64,000 nt of DNA from Paludibacteraceae bacterium (GTDB lineage: Bacteria; Bacteroidota; Bacteroidia; Bacteroidales; Paludibacteraceae): positions 1 to 64,000 of the forward strand of contig JAKSKW010000007.1 of assembly GCA_024401495.1 (NCBI GenBank), in the 5' to 3' direction. Made by a program: the position numbers and the translations under genes. The notes under the pieces are model-generated. The model saw only the letters and a program-made list of their open reading frames with translations, was not told the origin of the DNA and made no database searches. This document shows positions 59,345-64,000 of the stretch, in pieces. Each line of letters starts with the position of its first letter. The first letter of the stretch is position 1.

Positions 59345-59701
59345 TTAACCAAACAACATCTTCACAATGTCCGACGTCTCTTGTTGAAGATCAGTCAGTT
59401 CCACCTGCTCCTCCGACTCCGCTTTGACGAAAGTCTCGTCTCCACTCGTCTCGACAGGCATCGTCTCCTCAAACGGGGCAAGCACGGCCACTTTCATCAT
59501 CGACGCACGACGAAGTGACGCCTCATAAGAGACATCATCCCTATATGGTGTGTAAAGTTGCTTTATTCTTGCTTTTCTCTCCTCTGATTCGGAATCCTTG
59601 TGATTTCCGTTTTGTCTGTTGAGATAGGTAAGGACAATATCAATAACAACACATACAGCGAGCCAAACAATAATGAATTCAGACCAACTGACTTTACTCA
59701 T
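59345..59701 (-). CDS. Unknown single-pass membrane protein
   Basis: Protein of 118 residues with one N-terminal helix (residues 8-25, FIIVWLAVCVVIDIVLTYL) and a charged cytoplasmic part (ERKARIKQLYTPYRDDVSYE, ASLRRASMMKVAVLAPFEET, LTDLQQETSDIVKMLFG). It precedes the TraM-like gene by 8 nt and is likely cotranscribed. It might be the N-terminal partner of a split TraM or an unrelated T4SS accessory protein. No family recognised. Confidence 0.55.
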   Translation of the reverse strand: MSKVSWSEFIIVWLAVCVVIDIVLTYLNRQNGNHKDSESEERKARIKQLYTPYRDDVSYEASLRRASMMKVAVLAPFEETMPVETSGDETFVKAESEEQVELTDLQQETSDIVKMLFG

Positions 59702-59717
59702 TTCTCTCTAATTTTTA

Positions 59718-59726
59718 GCAAATGTA
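59718..59726 (-). promoter_or_regulatory. Promoter of the gene at 59345, -7 box
   Basis: Minus-strand TACATTTGC with GTTG 19 nt upstream, 16 nt before the ATG. Confidence 0.5.
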
Positions 59727-59800
59727 TAATTTTATCCTATTCTTTCAACAAATTATAAATTCTTTTTTACAATTTGCTTGAGAGAAAGTTTGGGAAAGAT

Positions 59801-59809
59801 TACTTTTGC
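59801..59809 (+). promoter_or_regulatory. Promoter of the coupling-protein-like gene, -7 box
   Basis: TACTTTTGC with CTTG 20 nt upstream. It includes a TTG codon at 59806 that opens the longest frame, so translation must begin further down. Confidence 0.5.
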
Positions 59810-59865
59810 GTCAAAATCAAATTGATTACTTTCGATACACACTATTTGATGTTTTAGTCCAGTCT

Positions 59866-61770
59866 ATGAAAGATAAACAAAGAAAGATCTCCAATCTATT
59901 CGGATTATTTTCGTCCAAACAAAACCAATCGAATGACGACCCCTTTAATTTGAAAGAACAGTCGGATTTCCCTCAGAACGAGACCTTTCACACGGATGAG
60001 TACACTATAAATTTCCCAACTAAATATGTGCGTCAGGGCAAGGTACACCACGGTTGGATCAACCTTGAAGCCCCTTTCCGCGCGACAATGGTGGTGGGAT
60101 CTCCCGGTTCCGGAAAATCATATACAATTATCAGCAACTATATCCGTCAGGCTTTGGCGAAAGGTTACGCAATGTACCTCTACGACTATAAGATTCCTGA
60201 TTTGTCGGAGATTGCCTACTCCAATTTTATGTGGAACAAACATCGTTGGAAGGAGATATATAATGGTGTGGAGCCTAAATATGGAATGATTGATTTTAGC
60301 AATCCTCGCGTCTCACTTCGTTGTAATCCTCTAAAAGCCAATCTTTTGGAGACGAAGACACATGCCGACGAGATTGCTCAAGTAATCTGTTACAATCTAG
60401 CCCGCACATGGGCCGACAAGCAAGGTGATTTCTTTGTGGAGTCGGCGATCAACTATCTTGGAGCATGTATATGGTTTCTGCGTCTTTACGAGAATGGCAA
60501 ATACTGCACTTTCCCACATGTGATTGATTTCATCTCCCAACCGTTGGACCAGGTGATTCCGATCTTGGCAAGCTATTCCGACCTCTCCGTCACCATCGCT
60601 CCATATTTAAATGCGTGGGCGGCAGGAGCAGTCGACCAAATCCAGGGACAGATCGCGTCGGTACAGATTCCTTTGGGCCGACTCAACTCCATCTTCCTCT
60701 ACTGGGCTATGAGTGGCGACGACATTGATCTCGACATCAATAATCCATTGGAACCCAAACTGCTTTGTTTCGGCAATGATCCGCAGAATGCCAACACTTA
60801 CAGCACCGCTCTTGGAGTGTACACAGCACGCATATTAAAACTTGCAAACCAGAAAGGAAAGCATAAAAGCGCAATCGTGATCGACGAGCTTCCTACCATG
60901 TTCGTACACGGACTTGACAATCTCATCGCCACAGCCCGTTCCAACGAAGTAGCCATCCTCCTTGGTTTTCAGGATTTCTCCCAACTCAAGGCCGACTATA
61001 AGGAAGCCAACGCCAACAAGATCATCCAGACGGTGGGAAACTTCTTCGTCGGACAATGTTTTGACGAGACAGCGGAGAAGATCTCCAAACGTATTGGCAA
61101 GAACAAGCAGAAAGCGTCAGGCTCAGCCTACCAAATGGATTATATGATCCCGCCTGAACGCTTCTCACAAGCCAAGCAAGGCTGGTTCGCAGGTTTGGTG
61201 TGCGACAACAACGGTTCAGACAATTCCAACAATAGCGATGGCGACCGTGTGTTTGCCGCAGATATTGATATCGACGTCGATATTTGTAAAGAAGAGGCAG
61301 CCCACTACCTTGAGCTCCCAGAGTTCTATGATTTCGATGATGATGTTGTCGACGCAAATCTCCGCGTCTACGCAGATGAGATCGGTTTCAACCATTCTCA
61401 ATACACAGATACAAGAGCCCTCGTCGACGGAATGGTACGACACTGGTTCGACCGCAACGATATCGCATCCTACGGTTTTGACCACAGACAATATAAATCC
61501 GTGACGACACTTATTAATAAGGTGAAGAAACCGTCGAAAGAGATGAAGAGAGTCTTCCCTCAGATTCTGGAGAAAGACAAGATGCTCGACCGTATTATAG
61601 AGATTCGCGACGCGAGAATGCGAGAATATCTGCAGGTCAACCGTGATAATATCAGGCAAGAGGTGGAAAATATCTGTACTGCCGAACTCGACCGTATGCG
61701 TAAGCTGGCCGATGAAGGAGTGCAACCATATAAAAAGCTATGGGAAATCAGGAAAAAATTCGTAGGATAA
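59866..61770 (+). CDS. Type IV coupling protein-like ATPase (MobC/TraG-like) without membrane anchor
   Basis: Protein of 634 residues from the ATG at 59866. Walker A is VVGSPGSGKSYTI, Walker B SAIVIDELPTMF, and the stretches PTKYVRQGKVHHGWINLEAP, MYLYDYKIPDLSEIAYSNFM, ARTWADKQGDFFVESAINYL, LATARSNEVAILLGFQDFSQ-like text and GKNKQKASGSAYQMDYMIPP follow Bacteroidota mobilisation coupling proteins (often called MobC). Such ATPases bring relaxosome DNA to the type IV channel. The N-terminal membrane helices that anchor them are missing; the frame is closed by a stop at 59779. An acidic segment (about 445-480) and a helical C-terminal extension follow the ATPase. It may work with a separate membrane protein or be a cytoplasmic variant. 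Confidence 0.78.
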   Translation: MKDKQRKISNLFGLFSSKQNQSNDDPFNLKEQSDFPQNETFHTDEYTINFPTKYVRQGKVHHGWINLEAPFRATMVVGSPGSGKSYTIISNYIRQALAKGYAMYLYDYKIPDLSEIAYSNFMWNKHRWKEIYNGVEPKYGMIDFSNPRVSLRCNPLKANLLETKTHADEIAQVICYNLARTWADKQGDFFVESAINYLGACIWFLRLYENGKYCTFPHVIDFISQPLDQVIPILASYSDLSVTIAPYLNAWAAGAVDQIQGQIASVQIPLGRLNSIFLYWAMSGDDIDLDINNPLEPKLLCFGNDPQNANTYSTALGVYTARILKLANQKGKHKSAIVIDELPTMFVHGLDNLIATARSNEVAILLGFQDFSQLKADYKEANANKIIQTVGNFFVGQCFDETAEKISKRIGKNKQKASGSAYQMDYMIPPERFSQAKQGWFAGLVCDNNGSDNSNNSDGDRVFAADIDIDVDICKEEAAHYLELPEFYDFDDDVVDANLRVYADEIGFNHSQYTDTRALVDGMVRHWFDRNDIASYGFDHRQYKSVTTLINKVKKPSKEMKRVFPQILEKDKMLDRIIEIRDARMREYLQVNRDNIRQEVENICTAELDRMRKLADEGVQPYKKLWEIRKKFVG

Positions 61771-61834
61771 AACTAATTTCACGGCAAGAATAGATATATC
61801 TCAATAGTTTTTTTCAAAAAATTCCACGAAATGT

Positions 61835-61866
61835 TTTGTATTTTATAATAATAGTTATACTTTTGC
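61835..61866 (+). promoter_or_regulatory. Strong promoter of a small transcription unit
   Basis: TTTG (61835-61838), exactly 19 nt, TACTTTTGC (61858-61866). Best-scoring promoter of the accessory zone by eye. Confidence 0.7.
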
Positions 61867-61885
61867 ATTCGTAAAACATGACGGA

Positions 61886-61984
61886 ATGAATTACACTACC
61901 AAGGTAGAAGGTAAGGAGGTCCGATCGTGGAACGAAATAGATTTTTTTGTACTGTTACTAATCCTATTTTCCCTTTATCTTTAA
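61886..61984 (+). CDS. Possible 32-residue single-pass membrane peptide
   Basis: ATG at 61886, 19 nt after the -7 box, TAA at 61982-61984, and a terminator hairpin starting 11 nt later. The peptide has a polar charged N-half (MNYTTKVEGKEVRSWNEID) and a C-terminal hydrophobic run FFVLLLILFSLYL, long enough to insert in a membrane. Size, topology and the isolated, strongly expressed unit resemble type I toxins or small membrane regulators, though no homologue is recognised. A Shine-Dalgarno-like AAGGAGGT inside the frame precedes a GTG at 61927 by 6 nt; that second frame (66 codons) would read through the terminator and is less likely. Confidence 0.45.
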   Translation: MNYTTKVEGKEVRSWNEIDFFVLLLILFSLYL

Positions 61985-61995
61985 AGGAAAAAGAC

Positions 61996-62033
61996 GCAAA
62001 CGAGAGATATTGGTTATCTCTCTTTGCTTTTTT
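61996..62033 (+). terminator. Intrinsic terminator of the small unit
   Basis: Thirteen pairs with one bulged C (GCAAA and GAGAGATA against TATCTCTC and TTTGC) followed by six T. Confidence 0.85.
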
Positions 62034-62169
62034 AAATAACATCGTATTTCCCAAAATTGGATTTTTAATACACTGCCACACTTGTCGACTCAAGTTAGGA
62101 CGTTTTATGTTCCAATACGTCTTATAAGAAAAATTCAGGATAAATTTCCCATAAAACCATTTTTATTTC

Positions 62170-62178
62170 TACTTTTGC
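62170..62178 (+). promoter_or_regulatory. Promoter before the gene at 62334, -7 box
   Basis: TACTTTTGC. The leader would be about 150 nt and contains the heptameric tract at 62205. Confidence 0.5.
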
Positions 62179-62204
62179 AAAGAATAGAACAATGAAATAA
62201 TACA

Positions 62205-62245
62205 GAGCTTAGAGTTAAAAGCTTATAGCTTAAAGTTTGAAGCAA
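62205..62245 (+). repeat. Heptameric tandem repeat in a leader (RAGYTTA family)
   Basis: GAGCTTA, GAGTTAA, AAGCTTA, TAGCTTA, AAGTTTG, then a degenerate unit. Five exact 7-bp steps. Same family as 23919. Confidence 0.8.
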
Positions 62246-62333
62246 TTTGAGGTTTTATTGTTTTGTTTAGTTGAGAATGACATGTGATTGCGATAGTCCA
62301 AAATCACACAAACACAAGATCAGGAATTAAAGA

Positions 62334-63005
62334 ATGCTGAGCAAAGAGAAACTGGAACAGCTTAGGGAATGGTTCTTGAAAGAGAGTCCGATGGAAGCTG
62401 TGCTGAATTTCAAAGATAAATGCTGGAGATTACTAGAGTCTCCAAAGACCTTCATAGAGATGATTTCCGACGACGAGACCATCAACGCTATGAGTGTCGA
62501 CCTGTCGAAGATACTCACAGTGCAGAAGCAACTTGTGGAGATCAAGAGTTTCATAGATCAAAACTGTCAGGATTCAGAAGATGGCTACTCCCCTTTTGAA
62601 TATCTGTTCACCACCAAGACAACATTAAGCGAAGAGAGATTAGCGTTCATTAAAGAGCAATTCATTTTCTTCAAGAAGATCCACGAAATTGCGTCGCAGA
62701 TCAAACAGAATAATTCAAAAGAGGATTTTGAGGCGTTTGTGGAGCAGGTCATCCCATTATTGGAGAAGACGTGTGGAAACCGAGACAAACTCGACAGCTA
62801 CCTTGCTGAATACGCAGCGTTCATGGGCGACTGTCTGACAATAGAGCAAGCCAACGAACGATACAAAGAGATAGAGACAATCACCTACGTCATGGATCAG
62901 AAAGCCTACGACTCCTTTATGAAGAATGGCAAAGTGATTATTGACCAAGTGAGGGAATATAAAAATAGAATAAGAGAACCCGACATATCGGGAAATGGTA
63001 CTTAA
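62334..63005 (+). CDS. Unknown helical protein
   Basis: Protein of 223 residues, cytoplasmic by absence of signal or membrane segments, with long amphipathic helices (EQLREWFLKESPMEAVLNFK, DLSKILTVQKQLVEIKSFID, FIFFKKIHEIASQIKQNNSK) and few Gly or Pro. No recognised domain. It has its own promoter and terminator in the accessory zone. May be part of a mobile-element or defence locus continuing to the right. Confidence 0.6.
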   Translation: MLSKEKLEQLREWFLKESPMEAVLNFKDKCWRLLESPKTFIEMISDDETINAMSVDLSKILTVQKQLVEIKSFIDQNCQDSEDGYSPFEYLFTTKTTLSEERLAFIKEQFIFFKKIHEIASQIKQNNSKEDFEAFVEQVIPLLEKTCGNRDKLDSYLAEYAAFMGDCLTIEQANERYKEIETITYVMDQKAYDSFMKNGKVIIDQVREYKNRIREPDISGNGT

Positions 63006-63028
63006 GATATGAAGATAATGTACTAATG

Positions 63029-63073
63029 AAAGGATCGCATCCATATATAATATGGTGTGATCCTTTTTTTTGT
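63029..63073 (+). terminator. Intrinsic terminator of the gene at 62334
   Basis: Stem of about 17 pairs with one bulge and one G-T (AAAGGATC and on, against ATATGGTGTGATCCTTT), followed by eight T. Confidence 0.85.
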
Positions 63074-63079
63074 TAGAAA

Positions 63080-63158
63080 CCCACATAGTGGGTGACATAC
63101 ATTAGCCCACGGTGCAAACCGTGGGAATAATAAGGGATACGACGGTGCAAACCATGGA
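63080..63158. repeat. Cluster of ACGGTGCAAACCGT-type palindromes
   Basis: ACCCAC-ATA-GTGGGT (63080-63094), CCCACGGTGCAAACCGTGGG (63107-63126, perfect 8-bp arms), and a partial second copy sharing ACGGTGCAAACC (63143-63158). The CCCACGGT...ACCGTGGG form is a dispersed repeat that I recall from other Bacteroidota intergenic regions. The remaining stretch from 63159 to 63315 contains only the promoter of the next gene. Confidence 0.7.
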
Positions 63159-63237
63159 TTTTTCCCAAAAAATCAAAAATTTTCGATGTTTTTTGAAAAA
63201 AATTGGCAAAACGCTTGCACATGTCAAAAACGCAATG

Positions 63238-63246
63238 TAATTTTGC
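63238..63246 (+). promoter_or_regulatory. Promoter of the gene at 63316, -7 box
   Basis: TAATTTTGC with TTGC 19 nt upstream. The leader is about 65 nt. Confidence 0.55.
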
Positions 63247-63315
63247 TATCGCAAAACAGAAAAGAAGGGTTTTGCAAGAAAATGCATCAAAAAGACGTTA
63301 AATTTAGTCCAAAGA

Positions 63316-63903
63316 ATGGCAACAGAATTTAGTCATAACGAAGAGCAAAAAAATGCTCAGAACAACATACAAGGAGAAGGGCAAACTTCAGAGAAGATGT
63401 CGGTAGCCGAGGCGATAGACAGACTTTCGGAGATTGTCAAGAAGAATGAAAGTTGTATGGCTCAGGCATTCGCTAACGCACCAATGTGGCAGCAGCGAGC
63501 ACAGTTGACCATGACAACATTCAGTGGCGAAGGAGAACTAAAGAAAAACGCACATACAATAGTGAATGTACCGTCGACTTTCTCAAAAGAGCAGAAAGAG
63601 GCATTGAAAGAGTATGCGACTCAGATGGGCGGAACATACACTAATATGAAGGTTGTTGAGCACGGTCCGGATGGAAAAGAGAACATCACATTCCCAGCAA
63701 GAATCGAGTTTGGAAACGATGCCGCCTACACACCAGAAGTATGCGCCAAAATGCTGCTTGGCGAAGAGAAGGAGACGCTTGTAAAAGCCATTCTTGAAGC
63801 CAACGCGCACAATCAAAAGCAACTAATACAACAAGATAAAGAAAAGAAGATAAGTAACAGTGAAGGTCATAAGGCTGATGGTCAAAAACAAAAGCGGTCT
63901 TAA
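63316..63903 (+). CDS. Unknown soluble protein
   Basis: Protein of 195 residues. Polar, disordered N-terminus (ATEFSHNEEQKNAQNNIQGE), a helix SVAEAIDRLSEIVKKNESCM, a mixed domain (TIVNVPSTFSKEQKEALKEY, MGGTYTNMKVVEHGPDGKEN) and a Lys/Gln/Ser tail. No signal peptide or membrane helix. No family recognised. Similar polar proteins occur in conjugative elements, but I have no specific match. Confidence 0.55.
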   Translation: MATEFSHNEEQKNAQNNIQGEGQTSEKMSVAEAIDRLSEIVKKNESCMAQAFANAPMWQQRAQLTMTTFSGEGELKKNAHTIVNVPSTFSKEQKEALKEYATQMGGTYTNMKVVEHGPDGKENITFPARIEFGNDAAYTPEVCAKMLLGEEKETLVKAILEANAHNQKQLIQQDKEKKISNSEGHKADGQKQKRS

Positions 63904-63955
63904 AGTATGAAATGAAATAAGAATGACTTTCTAAATGTTAATGTTTGGTCAACAA

Positions 63956-63984
63956 TTAGGGGATGCCTTGTGGTATTCCCCTAA
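63956..63984. other. Hairpin near the right edge
   Basis: TTAGGGGA and TTCCCCTAA arms with a partly paired 12-nt loop (TGCCTTGTGGTA). No T run; possibly a dispersed palindrome or a leader structure of a gene beyond the window. Confidence 0.45.
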
Positions 63985-64000
63985 ACGCGTATGGAGAAGT

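Noticed and set aside
61927..62127. 66-codon GTG frame preceded by AAGGAGGT
   Set aside because: It reads through the terminator hairpin; the in-unit 32-codon frame is more coherent. Kept only as a note.

Overview
The window reads as a chromosomal segment of a Bacteroidales bacterium (phylum Bacteroidota). The evidence is the recurrent TTTG-N19/20-TAnnTTTG promoter pattern, the near absence of Shine-Dalgarno sites, type IX secretion (T9SS) genes (PorZ, PorG, cargo with type A and type B sorting domains), GldH, and Bacteroidota-type gene orders such as porG-uppS-bamA-skp-murI, holB-ricT-gldH, purH-mreBCD-mrdA-rodA and ftsX-DUF3098-uppP-truB-queA. I cannot name a genus from the sequence alone.

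Layout. 1-6.6 kb (minus strand): rdgB (cut by the window edge), argB, porZ and a secreted tandem GH26 mannanase-type enzyme. 6.9-10.4 kb: initiator tRNA, VanZ-like protein, HAD phosphatase, a 660-nt non-coding stretch with a MITE-like element and a possible small RNA, murI, tRNA-Trp. 10.4-21.4 kb (minus): outer-membrane biogenesis (three skp/ompH copies, bamA, uppS, porG), then a dnaG fused in frame to a 5-formyltetrahydrofolate cyclo-ligase, comF, lolD and cdaA. 21.6-29.5 kb (plus): outer-membrane protein, a PurF homologue without its catalytic Cys, DUF4293, a T9SS type B cargo, tilS, recA, hflX. 29.6-43.2 kb: lipoprotein, DUF481 barrel, a solitary AAA ATPase behind three 33-bp-spaced repeats, holB-ricT-gldH-trmB, prenyl synthase, RNA methyltransferase, a DUF3791-DUF3990-DUF3791 toxin-antitoxin-like trio, gamma carbonic anhydrase, methyltransferase, lipoprotein. 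43.2-51.9 kb (minus): one long operon, purH (cyclohydrolase domain only)-mreB-mreC-mreD-mrdA-rodA-dprA-gph-patatin. 52-58 kb (minus): second solitary AAA ATPase behind a nested palindrome, DUF1810, queA, truB, uppP, DUF3098, ftsX. 58-64 kb: an accessory zone with conjugation-type genes (TraM-like fragment, coupling-protein-like ATPase) and unknown genes.

How the genes connect. Envelope construction dominates: peptidoglycan precursors and elongasome (murI, uppS, uppP, mre/mrdA/rodA, ftsX), outer-membrane assembly (bamA, skp, lolD), and T9SS (porG, porZ) exporting the GH26 enzyme and the type B protein seen here.

The most unusual signal is a set of short degenerate tandem repeats. Eight tracts have a strict 7-bp period, in several unrelated sequence families, and three have a 6-bp period (unit RACGWW). 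Seven of the eleven begin at or within a few bases of a stop codon on the sense strand, and one 6-bp tract lies in frame inside a gene. Also notable are the dnaG-cyclo-ligase fusion, the halved purH, two unrelated ATPases each with symmetric operator-like DNA at the promoter, a zinc-ribbon-like insertion in UppP, and a self-contained transcription unit for a 32-residue membrane peptide.
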